Source: JANMDU01 sp031418715
Lineage (GTDB): Bacteria > Pseudomonadota > Gammaproteobacteria > Burkholderiales > Burkholderiaceae_C
NCBI GenBank assembly: GCA_031418715.1
Contig: JANOJL010000002.1
Coordinates: 242,320-306,319, forward strand
DNA length: 64,000 nt
Direction: 5' to 3'
Below the pieces are notes generated by a model. That model was not told the origin of the DNA, ran no database searches, and was given only the letters and a program-made list of their open reading frames with translations. Below, one piece after another: positions 18,628-25,496 of this stretch (position 1 is the stretch's first letter; each line of letters starts with the position of its first letter). The translations under genes and the position numbers were made by a program.

Positions 18628-19344
18628 TTACCGAACCCAAGGCGCGCGACGCCCTACACATTTCTCCAGCGCGTCCATCTCAGCATCGGTGTGCGTTTCA
18701 AACGGCGCTGGCATGATCCATTTGCCGTCGACCGGCTCGTTGGGGCAAAACCGGGGGGCATGCTGCGTGGCAGCCACGATGGCTGATTCGCCTGAGCGCA
18801 CGCTGGTCAGCTCCACCTCGCCATGGCAGGTGCAGAAATACAAGCCCTCGCCACGGGTTTCCATATAAGTGCCGGTGCCGCGAATACCAATCGTGGCGGT
18901 TGAGGTCGAGATCCTCACGCGATCAGTGCTGCGCTTGCCAAACGCTGCTCCCACCGCCCCCGTTACCAAACGCAGTGCGCCCACAATGCTGATTTGGTTG
19001 GCGCTGGGCTGAATCACCAATTCGGTGCGTTGACGCAGAAAGAAAGCATCTTGGCCGACCGCGAACCACAACTGCCCGTCCGATCCCGTCATCAAGGTAT
19101 CGCCTGGGCGAATCACCGCCCTCTCACTGGTGATTCGCTCACCATTCACCCGCACCAAACCGCGCAGGTAATGAATGCCATCTAGCGCGCCGCTGATCGC
19201 CGGCGGCGCAAGCGCTGTGCCCACCGATTGAGCGCGAACATGGCCCCAAGGCAACGCGATGGATACGGCGCTGGCCAACACCAGCCTGCGGCGTGCAAGG
19301 CCGGTGGTCGAAAGATGTGAGGGAAAAGTGAGTGGCTTGTTCAT
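18628..19344 (-). CDS. exported FecR-domain protein
   Basis: 238 residues from the ATG at 19344. The N-terminus carries a twin-arginine-like leader (LARRRLVLASAVSIALPWGHVRA), so export may be by Tat. The FecR-type domain covers about 70-200: VRPGDTLMTGSDGQLWFAVGQ, LRLVTGAVGAAFGKRS and ATIGIRGTGTYMETRGEG. No sigma factor or TonB receptor gene is adjacent, unlike classical FecR regulators; this is the anchor-free periplasmic FecR type. A C-terminal cysteine-containing tail (CPNEP, ALEKCVGRR) may form a disulfide. Confidence 0.85.
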   Translation of the reverse strand: MNKPLTFPSHLSTTGLARRRLVLASAVSIALPWGHVRAQSVGTALAPPAISGALDGIHYLRGLVRVNGERITSERAVIRPGDTLMTGSDGQLWFAVGQDAFFLRQRTELVIQPSANQISIVGALRLVTGAVGAAFGKRSTDRVRISTSTATIGIRGTGTYMETRGEGLYFCTCHGEVELTSVRSGESAIVAATQHAPRFCPNEPVDGKWIMPAPFETHTDAEMDALEKCVGRRAPWVR

Positions 19345-19430
19345 GGCGGGCTTTGTTGGTGAATGATGATTCACGTGAATGGTAGTCGTGCAACTGCGGA
19401 TTTCCTTTCAGCGCGATCTTTAAACACTCC

Positions 19431-19490
19431 TCATTTAATAGCACTCGGCGCAGCTTCTATAACGGCTACTGGCTGATTCTGCTTGTAAAT
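19431..19490 (+). repeat. dispersed palindromic repeat, copy 6
   Basis: Orientation A. TCATTTAATAGCACTCGGCGCAGCTTCTATAACGGCTACTGGC. It occupies part of the 290-bp gap between the FecR-type gene and the next gene; nothing else is clear in that gap. Confidence 0.85.
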
Positions 19491-19634
19491 CTGTGAGGGA
19501 GCTTGTTTGACATGGCGAGCGAAATGTATGCGATTGCACGAGCGGATGTTCAGGCGGCAAAATCACCATGATTTCGGCGAAAAGCGTAAAATCGCTACCT
19601 TACATTTGCACCACTTACCCACAAGAGATTCGCC

Positions 19635-20222
19635 GTGACTGATCAAGAACTCAAAGACCTCGTTGCTAGCCTGGCTGTTGGCCAAGCTAAAACCGACCAA
19701 AAAATGGCGGAGCTAGCCGCGGCGCAGGCAGAAACGCAAACTGAAGTCAGGGAAACTTCTCGCGTCTCCGCCGAAACCTCCCGCGTCATCAAAGAAGTTG
19801 GCCGCCGCATGGGCGCGATGGCTTCTAACCAAGGTGACGTGACGGAAGAGTTCTTCTACAACAGCTTGGTGGCCAAGCCGTCATTGGGCGGCATTCAGTT
19901 TGACAGCGTGACACCGAATCTGCGGTTTCAGAACAAAGGCGAACACGATGAATTTGATATTGTGCTCACCAATGGAGCCAGCGTGGCATTGATCGAAGTC
20001 AAGTACAAAGCGCATATGAATGATTTGGAGCAAACGCAAAGCAAGATTGCCAGCTATCGCCGCTGGAGGCCAGAGCATAAGGACTACAAAGTCTATGCAG
20101 GCTTGGCTAGCTTTAGCGTGCCATCCGATGTGACCGAAGCTGCACACGAGAAGGGGATTTTTGTGTTGCAGCGCAAAGGCGATGTGATTGACGTGGATGC
20201 GCAGCAGATGAAGGCGTTTTGA
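19635..20222 (+). CDS. coiled-coil protein with PD-(D/E)XK nuclease-like fold (DUF3782-like)
   Basis: 195 residues with a GTG start (19635). Residues 1-65 are a predicted coiled coil rich in Ala/Glu/Gln/Thr with near-heptad repeats (AELAAAQAETQTEV). The C-terminal part has the nuclease-like core: DEFDIVLTNGASVALIEVKYK, where the Asp and the EVK triad match the PD-(D/E)XK pattern. DUF3782-type proteins are common in bacteria and cyanobacteria, but their function is unknown. A strong hairpin terminator follows at 20259. It is not part of the neighbouring cassette structure by orientation. Confidence 0.75.
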   Translation: MTDQELKDLVASLAVGQAKTDQKMAELAAAQAETQTEVRETSRVSAETSRVIKEVGRRMGAMASNQGDVTEEFFYNSLVAKPSLGGIQFDSVTPNLRFQNKGEHDEFDIVLTNGASVALIEVKYKAHMNDLEQTQSKIASYRRWRPEHKDYKVYAGLASFSVPSDVTEAAHEKGIFVLQRKGDVIDVDAQQMKAF

Positions 20223-20258
20223 GAGATCAACAGCCAAGCGCTGGGCACACAACCAAGG

Positions 20259-20281
20259 ACACCACCTCCGGGTGGTTTTTT
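20259..20281 (+). terminator. rho-independent terminator
   Basis: ACCACC-tccg-GGTGGT stem followed by TTTTT. 36 nt after the stop of the nuclease-like gene. Confidence 0.8.
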
Positions 20282-20300
20282 AATGCTCATTCAAAGAGGA

Positions 20301-20352
20301 ATAGGCTAGTAAGCGTTATGGGATATACGTAAGTTGCTATTGAATTTATAGC
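20301..20352 (-). repeat. dispersed palindromic repeat, copy 7 (degenerate)
   Basis: Orientation B: ATAGGCTAGTAAGCGTTATGG, then ATACGTAAGTTGCTATTGAATTTATAGC. The stem GCTAT/ATAGC is intact and the arm is diverged. Confidence 0.65.
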
Positions 20353-20375
20353 GGGCTATCTTATATTGAAAGACT

Positions 20376-20412
20376 TGACCCTCAGGCTCTTGGTGACCCT
20401 CAGGCTACTTGG
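20376..20412. repeat. 18/19-bp tandem duplication
   Basis: TGACCCTCAGGCTCTTGG is repeated at once as TGACCCTCAGGCTACTTGG. It lies where the second half of the second attC would be expected. Confidence 0.8.
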
Positions 20413-20431
20413 TGGAACGACCAGTTAACTT
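20413..20431 (-). other. possible first half of a second attC site
   Basis: On the minus strand, 10 bp after the hicB stop, AAGTTAAC (complement of GTTAACTT, the first bases of the hicAB cassette) is followed by TGGTCGTTCCACC. This is what the R''-L'' half of the cassette's own attC should look like. The other half is not recognisable; tandem and dispersed repeats lie there instead. Confidence 0.45.
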
Positions 20432-20440
20432 CTGTCCAAT

Positions 20441-20770
20441 TCACGCAAAGCTTTCCTGCAAAGCCTCTTGAGCCAAGGTGTTGATACTTTTGCCTTTTGC
20501 CTGTGCTGCGATAGCGAGTTTTTCGTGAAGCTGCGGTGAAATCCGTAAATTAAACTTGCCAGAAAAATGGCGCTTGGGCTCAATTCCCTTCTCCGCACAA
20601 ACCTCAAGAAAAACCTCAAGCGAGCGCTTGAACTCCGAACGAAGTTCCTTCGGATTCTTTCCGTAAAAGTCAGCGCCACCGTTGAGGCCGAGAATCTCCC
20701 CCCTGAACAAATCAAGATCAGGGTCGAATTCAATCGTTGCGTGATAGTCATCAACAGTCATTACGTTCAT
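20441..20770 (-). CDS. hicB: HicB family antitoxin
   Basis: 109 residues from the ATG at 20770, which overlaps the hicA stop (ATGA). The N-terminal half is the partially degraded RNase-H-like HicB fold (DYHATIEFDPDLDLFRGEIL...GADFYGKNPKELRSEFKRSLEVFLE); the C-terminal half is a ribbon-helix-helix DNA-binding domain (GKFNLRISPQLHEKLAIAAQ, SINTLAQEALQESF). It should neutralise HicA and repress the operon. A longer in-frame start lies inside hicA and is not used. Toxin-first order is usual for hicAB. Confidence 0.92.
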   Translation of the reverse strand: MNVMTVDDYHATIEFDPDLDLFRGEILGLNGGADFYGKNPKELRSEFKRSLEVFLEVCAEKGIEPKRHFSGKFNLRISPQLHEKLAIAAQAKGKSINTLAQEALQESFA

Positions 20771-21021
20771 GGTTCGACTCCGTGTTGTTCCAGCCATTTT
20801 CGGATTGCCGCTACTGCGCCTTTGTCTGTGTTGGGTGATGGATGGGGGCGGTGAAAGACCCGCACTTCATCAAACAAAAAGACAGAAACCCGGCTGCCTG
20901 CCCGTTCTTCAATTTCCGCACCCAGCTCAGCGAAGAGCCCTTCAACATCGCGCCACTGGACATTACCGCTCGTCGGCCGCGAAAAGATTAATTCAACAAT
21001 TCGCTGATGCCGCCGTTTCAT
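20767..21021 (-). CDS. hicA: HicA family mRNA interferase toxin
   Basis: 84 residues of the HicA double-stranded-RNA-binding-like fold. It begins MKRRHQRIVELIFSRPTSGN and ends with the conserved VRVFHRPHPSPNTDKGAVAAIRKWL, whose histidines match the catalytic region of this HicA subgroup. It would cleave mRNA when free of HicB. Own promoter at 21028-21056. The pair lies between an attC and a possible half attC, so it looks like a promoter-bearing toxin-antitoxin gene cassette of the kind known from chromosomal integrons. Confidence 0.9.
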   Translation of the reverse strand: MKRRHQRIVELIFSRPTSGNVQWRDVEGLFAELGAEIEERAGSRVSVFLFDEVRVFHRPHPSPNTDKGAVAAIRKWLEQHGVEP

Positions 21022-21027
21022 TTAATA

Positions 21028-21056
21028 ATAGTACCATTTTTAAGTACCGAACGCAA
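21028..21056 (-). promoter_or_regulatory. hicAB promoter with direct repeats
   Basis: On the minus strand, -35 TTGCGT (21056-21051), 17-bp spacer, -10 TACTAT (21033-21028), just before the hicA ATG. The hexamer GGTACT occurs twice, 13 bp apart (21048-21043 and 21035-21030), within the promoter; this is a probable HicB operator. Confidence 0.6.
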
Positions 21057-21084
21057 CACAGATTTACTGAGAACCAATTAGCAA

Positions 21085-21170
21085 GTTAACGTTGGCGTTG
21101 TCCGGCGGGCAGCACACGCCGCGCAGCGGCCTTCTGCTGCTGCGTGTCCGAGACGAACAACCTGTTAGCC
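21085..21170 (-). other. attC recombination site of an integron cassette
   Basis: On the minus strand the site runs from GGCTAAC (21170-21164) through AGGTTGTTCGTCTCGG and an imperfect palindrome to CCGGACAACGCCAAC and cGTTAACTT. That gives R''-L''-L'-R' with L''/L' partial complementarity and a total of about 86 bp, within the normal attC range. R'' is complementary to the GTTAGCC at the other end of the cassette. It follows the cassette gene's stop by 6 bp. Confidence 0.7.
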
Positions 21171-21176
21171 ATCACG

Positions 21177-21653
21177 CTACTGACCCTTAACCACATCGAT
21201 TGGTTTCGGGGGAAGGCGATATAGCTTCAACACCGCCATCGCCTCCGAAGGTTTAAGCGCCTTCAGACCCGCCCTCTTTAGCGACTCCTGTTCATCGAAC
21301 ATCGATCGAAGCAACAGCAACCAATATACATCCATTCTCTCTTCCTGTGCCTTGCAGCGCGAGGCACAGAAAGACTTGTAACCCTTCACCATCTCTTCCC
21401 AGAGCACCAAGTTTCCCTCCGGATCCAAATCTCGTTTGTAAAGATCGACAGCCTTTTCATACGAAATCCCATCAACAACCTCAAAGGTGTCGGTGGTTGC
21501 CTTGATGCGCCTGAGAAAATTGGCCGGAAGCTCTTTGTGGCGATACCCACTGATCTGGATGTCTTTTGGATTTACGGTCATCGTTTGCTGCGCATGAGTT
21601 GGCAATATGCAAACGGCGCAAACGAAAAATACAAGCAATGCGAAAGGGTTCAT
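21177..21653 (-). CDS. exported hypothetical protein (integron cassette gene)
   Basis: 158 residues with a signal peptide (ALLVFFVCAVCILPTHAQQ). The mature part is basic and helical with two close cysteines (FCASRCKAQEERMDVYWLLL) that may form a disulfide. I do not recognise a family. The start is only 10 bp after GTTAGCC (21670-21664), and the stop is 6 bp before an attC, which is the compact layout of a mobile gene cassette read away from attI. Cassette proteins are often short, exported and unknown. Confidence 0.75.
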   Translation of the reverse strand: MNPFALLVFFVCAVCILPTHAQQTMTVNPKDIQISGYRHKELPANFLRRIKATTDTFEVVDGISYEKAVDLYKRDLDPEGNLVLWEEMVKGYKSFCASRCKAQEERMDVYWLLLLRSMFDEQESLKRAGLKALKPSEAMAVLKLYRLPPKPIDVVKGQ

Positions 21654-21663
21654 GATTTGTGAA

Positions 21664-21804
21664 GGCTAACGTAATGTCCCCCGCAAAACCTACGAAATTT
21701 TCTGGGCGTTGCGGTTTACATGGGTCATGACAACGATCATAAACCATTGAATCAAATGGAGATTTTTGACGTAACTGCATATATTGTCAGTTGAAATTCA
21801 AACC
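21664..21804 (-). other. attI-like region
   Basis: The segment between the intI fragment and the first cassette ends in CATTACGTTAGCC on the minus strand, the expected crossover GTTRRRY-like triplet. The rest shows no open frame. It is called attI by position and by this junction only. Confidence 0.45.
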
Positions 21805-21960
21805 ATGAAACCCGGCAAGTCAGCAAGCGCCCCAATTCCGCTCAAATCAACTCGGCTGCTGGATCAGTTGCGGGAAGCTAAGCCAAAGCCACTTCCTTCT
21901 AGACAATCGCACGAAAAATGGTGCAAGCGAACGATGAAACCTAGACCGTGCAAAGCCTAA
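21805..21960 (+). pseudogene. integron integrase (intI) 5' fragment
   Basis: A 51-residue frame whose N-terminus, SAPIPLKSTRLLDQLREA, closely resembles the start of IntI tyrosine recombinases (typically ...PLRSxRLLDQLRE...), and whose WCKR resembles the following helix. It stops far short of the ~320 residues of an integrase and lacks all catalytic residues. It reads away from the cassettes, as intI does, and the next thing after its stop is a dispersed repeat at 21976. Match is from memory of the family. Confidence 0.55.
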
Positions 21961-21975
21961 AATCACCCAATAGAT

Positions 21976-22040
21976 GCTACTATTTAAATAGCACCTCACG
22001 CAGACTCTATAACGGGTACAGCCCTAAAACGCTTAAAAAA
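21976..22040 (+). repeat. dispersed palindromic repeat, copy 8
   Basis: Orientation A. GCTACTATTTAAATAGCACCTCACGCAGACTCTATAACGGGTACAGCCC, then GCTTAAAAAA. Lies after the intI fragment, and its end covers the last codons of the TPR gene on the other strand. Confidence 0.9.
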
Positions 22041-23838
22041 GGCTACCTGACACAGACGAAGCTCGCAACGCCACGAGCTTCTTTAGATCTGCAATCACAC
22101 GCGCCATTTGCAGGCTTTTCGCCTCAGCATGCTCGCGCCGATACAAACGCATGCTGGGATACCAAGGGCTGGTGGGGCTATTCAAAAGCCAGCGCCAATC
22201 GGGGTTGGGCGGCAGCGTCACCCAAGTGGGTTTGTTGAGGGCTGCGGCGAGGTGGATCACGGCGCTGTCGATGCTGATGACCAGATCGAGGTTGTCGATC
22301 ATGGCGGCGCTGTCGGTGAAATCTTGCCACTCTGCGGTGAAATCAACCAATTTCTCAGGGCTGGGTTTGATATCGGTGTAGCGCTCGCCATCGCTCTTTT
22401 GCAGACTAAAACACTGCACGCCCGCCATCTCTAGCATCGGCTTGAATTCTGAAAGCGCCATGGAGCGGTTGTGGTGATTTGCATGAATGTAATGCCCTGC
22501 CCATGCGATGCCGACTTTGAGTTTGCCATCCCAAGGGCTGAGCTTTTCCTTCCAAACAGCGCTCTTATCTAGCGGGGCATGCAGATAGGGCGATTCGTTG
22601 GGCACATTGGCCTCATCGGTGCGGTAGTGCAGCGGCAGCTCAAGCAAAGCAACGTGGTAATCGGCCTCAATGTTGAGATTGGGCTTCAAGCAAATCACGC
22701 CGGGCATGCTCTCGACCAGCGGAATCAGCTCTGGCTGGATCACGCAAAAGACCGTTGCCCCATCGCGCTGCAAGACCTTGGCATAGCGCACAAAGTTGAT
22801 CACATCGCCCAAGCCCTGTTCGGCATAAATCACCACGCGCTTGCCCGCCACGGGCTGCAGCGCTGGGCCTTTCCATTCCAGCTCTGGGCGGAAGAAGGCC
22901 GGGCGCGTCATGCGATCGGTATCAGACCAACGGCGCTCATAGACTTGCCACCCTTCAGCAAACTTACCTGCCAGCAACAGCAGCAAGGCCAGATCGATGA
23001 TGGCAATCGGGAAATCGGGCTTCAATTCGAGCGCGTGGCGCAGCTGAGCTTCGGCTTCATCCAAACGATTCAAATGAAGCAAGGCGGTGCCGTAAATGCG
23101 CACGGCATAAGGATGGTTCGGGTCAATGCGGACGGCTTCCTGCGCGTGATGGAGCGAGCCTTGGTAATCAGCCAAGCGCCAGAGCACGCCCGCCAAATCC
23201 ACATGCGCCTCTAAAAAATCGGGGTTGATGGCAATCGCTTCTTTGTAACGCTGCACGCTGCCAGGCAGATCATGCGTATGTTCGAGGCAAAAGCCGTAAT
23301 GCAGCAGCGTTTTCGGGTCTTTTGCATCCAGCATCAGCAAATCAGGATAGAGCTTCGCACCATCTGCATAGCGCTTGCGATTCAAATAATACTCAGCCAA
23401 CGCCTCGACCATTTGCTTGGATTCAGGATTGGCCGCCACACCTGAGCGCAGCGCAGGCTCAAGCTCTGCTTCGCGCTTTTGGCTGGCGAGAAGCTGAGCG
23501 AGCTGAATCCAAAGCGGCGGATGATTCGGCGCCACGCGGCAAGCGTCACTCACCCAAGCGCTGGCGCTCCAACCGTCGTTCATGGCCAGATAGGCTTGCG
23601 CAATCGCCAAACGTGTGTCCACAGCCAGCGGATTCAAGCGCAGCGCGTTGCTGAACTTGCCAAATGCCTCATGTGGGCGATTCAGGCGCAGCAGCGTGAT
23701 ACCGAAACGATGGGCAATGGCTGGGTTATTGGGCTGCTGCTGCTCGGCGCTCGCGACAAGCTGCAAAGCCTGCTCCAGAGCACCCAATTGCAGGGCATGA
23801 TCGATTTGTTGTTCGGGGGTGGTAACGACGTATGACAT
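22033..23838 (-). CDS. TPR-glycosyltransferase (GT9/GT41-like) protein
   Basis: 601 residues. The N-terminal ~330 residues are tandem tetratricopeptide repeats (for example LQLVASAEQQQPNNPAIAHRFG, AIAINPDFLEAHVDLAGVLW, ALELKPDFPIAIIDLALLLL). The C-terminal part is a glycosyltransferase-B-like domain as in TPR/GT9 proteins: KRVVIYAEQGLGDVINFVRY, LKVGIAWAGHYIHAN, and IDNLDLVISIDSAVIHLAAAL with TWVTLPPNPDWRW. Such proteins often modify surface structures or proteins. No signal peptide. Single gene. Confidence 0.88.
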   Translation of the reverse strand: MSYVVTTPEQQIDHALQLGALEQALQLVASAEQQQPNNPAIAHRFGITLLRLNRPHEAFGKFSNALRLNPLAVDTRLAIAQAYLAMNDGWSASAWVSDACRVAPNHPPLWIQLAQLLASQKREAELEPALRSGVAANPESKQMVEALAEYYLNRKRYADGAKLYPDLLMLDAKDPKTLLHYGFCLEHTHDLPGSVQRYKEAIAINPDFLEAHVDLAGVLWRLADYQGSLHHAQEAVRIDPNHPYAVRIYGTALLHLNRLDEAEAQLRHALELKPDFPIAIIDLALLLLLAGKFAEGWQVYERRWSDTDRMTRPAFFRPELEWKGPALQPVAGKRVVIYAEQGLGDVINFVRYAKVLQRDGATVFCVIQPELIPLVESMPGVICLKPNLNIEADYHVALLELPLHYRTDEANVPNESPYLHAPLDKSAVWKEKLSPWDGKLKVGIAWAGHYIHANHHNRSMALSEFKPMLEMAGVQCFSLQKSDGERYTDIKPSPEKLVDFTAEWQDFTDSAAMIDNLDLVISIDSAVIHLAAALNKPTWVTLPPNPDWRWLLNSPTSPWYPSMRLYRREHAEAKSLQMARVIADLKKLVALRASSVSGSLF

Positions 23839-23920
23839 GGCTTGAGTGTAGCCAAGCTCATGCGGTCATTTTTCACACAAGCAGAACAAATCATGTGGTT
23901 TGCTGTCAAAGCGAAAAATT

Positions 23921-23985
23921 GCTATCGAAAGATGAGCAAACTACGCTTGTTTTATAACGGGTACAAGCCAATTTGGCTTAAAAAA
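23921..23985 (+). repeat. dispersed palindromic repeat, copy 9
   Basis: Orientation A. GCTATCGAAAGATGAGC, then CTACGCTTGTTTTATAACGGGTACAAGCCAATTTGGCTTAAAAAA. The rest of the gap 23839-24001 shows nothing else. Confidence 0.85.
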
Positions 23986-24001
23986 TACGATGCTCAGCGC
24001 A

Positions 24002-24541
24002 TCAGCGACAAGGGGCAGGTTCTGGCAATGATGTGCAATTTTCTTGTGCTTCGGGCGAAAGAATACTGCCAGATCTTTTACCTGAGCCTGCGGCTGTGCC
24101 TTGGCGGTATTGGGCGAAGCAAGCTTGTGATTCGTTGTATTGCTGCCAAGCGGCCTCGCATTTTTCTCGTTCGGAGACAGGTTTCTTGGGCGCGGGAGCC
24201 GTTTCACTGGGCACTGGCTGCGGCGCGGGGCTGATGCGGGCGGGCACGCGGGAGGAGACGATATTGCCACGCGTATCGAGCTTGCGGGCGGTGGATTTTC
24301 TGTCTTCGGGCACATCGGTGCCATATTGCACGCGGCCTTGCTTGTCGATCCAGCGGTAAATCTCGCCAGTGTTGCTGGGCTTCTTGGTAGCCGTGGTTTG
24401 TGTGGATGTGCTGACGGTGGGTGTGAATGCAGGCGCGGGTTTGCTGCTGGGCACGGTTTGCGCCCAAGCTACACCATAACCCGCAACAGAGCCAAGCAAG
24501 AGCGCAGCGATGAGCAGCGCACGCTTGATCAAATCAGGCAT
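24002..24541 (-). CDS. exported DUF4124-domain protein
   Basis: 179 residues from the ATG at 24541, which overlaps the end of the alpha-E gene by 8 nt. A signal peptide (LIKRALLIAALLLGSVAGYGVAWAQ) is followed by a Pro/Thr-rich stretch and the DUF4124 pattern GEIYRWIDKQGRVQYGTDVPE (about 76-96). The C-terminus has paired cysteines (REKCEAAWQQYNESQACFAQY). Periplasmic, function unknown. Longer in-frame starts lie inside the alpha-E gene. Confidence 0.85.
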   Translation of the reverse strand: MPDLIKRALLIAALLLGSVAGYGVAWAQTVPSSKPAPAFTPTVSTSTQTTATKKPSNTGEIYRWIDKQGRVQYGTDVPEDRKSTARKLDTRGNIVSSRVPARISPAPQPVPSETAPAPKKPVSEREKCEAAWQQYNESQACFAQYRQGTAAGSGKRSGSILSPEAQENCTSLPEPAPCR

Positions 24542-25493
24542 GTTGTGGCACCAAGAAATCTTTGCTGATCTTCGCCCCCAGCACATTGATGCGATCCAGA
24601 AACTGCGTGAGATACGCATGCAAACCCGTGGCGAGAATTTCGTCAATATGGCCAAATTGCAGATCGGCGCGCAGCTTGCCTGCCTTGCGCTCGGTGTCTT
24701 TGGATTGCGCGTTAGCAATCAAATGCAGGTTTTCCACCACGGCATTCATGCTCGCATGCAACGAGCGCGGCATGTCTGCTCGCATCATCAGCAGTTCCGC
24801 CACGCGCTCGGGCGTGATGACGTTGCGATAGACCTTGCGATAGATTTCAAAAGCCGAGACGCTGCGCAAAATCGCGCTCCAATGGTAAAAATCCAGCTCT
24901 TGGTCTTTCTCATTGGCCGCGCCGTAAAAATCGCTTTGCAGGGCATGGAATTTCACATCCAGCAAGCGAGCGGTGTTATCGGCTCGCTCCAAGAACGTGC
25001 CTAAGCGGATGAAATGCAATGACTCATCGATCAACATCGTGCCCACCGTCACGCCGCGTGAGAGGTGGCTGCGGTATTTCACCCATTCAAAAAACTTACC
25101 CGGATCGCGCTCAAAATCACCTGCTCTGAGCTTATTGAGCAACTCAAGCCAGGTTTGATTGATCGTCTCCCACACTTCGGTGGTCAAGGTGCCGCGCACA
25201 GCGCGGGCATTCTCGCGCGCTTGCTTGATGCAGCTGACGATGGAGGACGAATTTTCTTCGTTTCTCACCATGAAATTCATCACGTCTCTTGCGTTGACGT
25301 TGAGATGCCAAGTCTTGTAACTTTCATCGAGTTCGCTGATGGAAACAATCCCCTCCCAACCTGCCTGCGCTACAGCTGCCGATTGCGGGAGCAGCGAGGT
25401 TTGGTAATTGACATCGAGCATGCGAGCGGTGTTCTCGGCACGCTCGGTGTAGCGAGCCATCCAAAAAAGGTGATCTGCGGTGCGGCTTAACAT
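24534..25493 (-). CDS. alpha-E domain protein
   Basis: 319 residues, the normal length of alpha-E (DUF403) proteins: MLSRTADHLFWMARYTERAENTARMLDV at the N-terminus, then VNARDVMNFMVRNEENSSSI and ESLHFIRLGTFLERADNTARLLDVK. These all-helical proteins almost always accompany a circularly permuted ATP-grasp protein, as here (3 nt apart), and are proposed to act in ribosomally independent peptide synthesis. A transglutaminase-like gene usually follows; here a DUF4124 gene does instead. Confidence 0.93.
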   Translation of the reverse strand: MLSRTADHLFWMARYTERAENTARMLDVNYQTSLLPQSAAVAQAGWEGIVSISELDESYKTWHLNVNARDVMNFMVRNEENSSSIVSCIKQARENARAVRGTLTTEVWETINQTWLELLNKLRAGDFERDPGKFFEWVKYRSHLSRGVTVGTMLIDESLHFIRLGTFLERADNTARLLDVKFHALQSDFYGAANEKDQELDFYHWSAILRSVSAFEIYRKVYRNVITPERVAELLMMRADMPRSLHASMNAVVENLHLIANAQSKDTERKAGKLRADLQFGHIDEILATGLHAYLTQFLDRINVLGAKISKDFLVPQHA

Positions 25494-25496
25494 TTT

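Noticed and set aside
18628..19344. FecR-type gene as part of a FecI/FecR iron signalling system
   Set aside because: No ECF sigma factor or TonB receptor gene next to it and no anti-sigma N-terminal domain seen.
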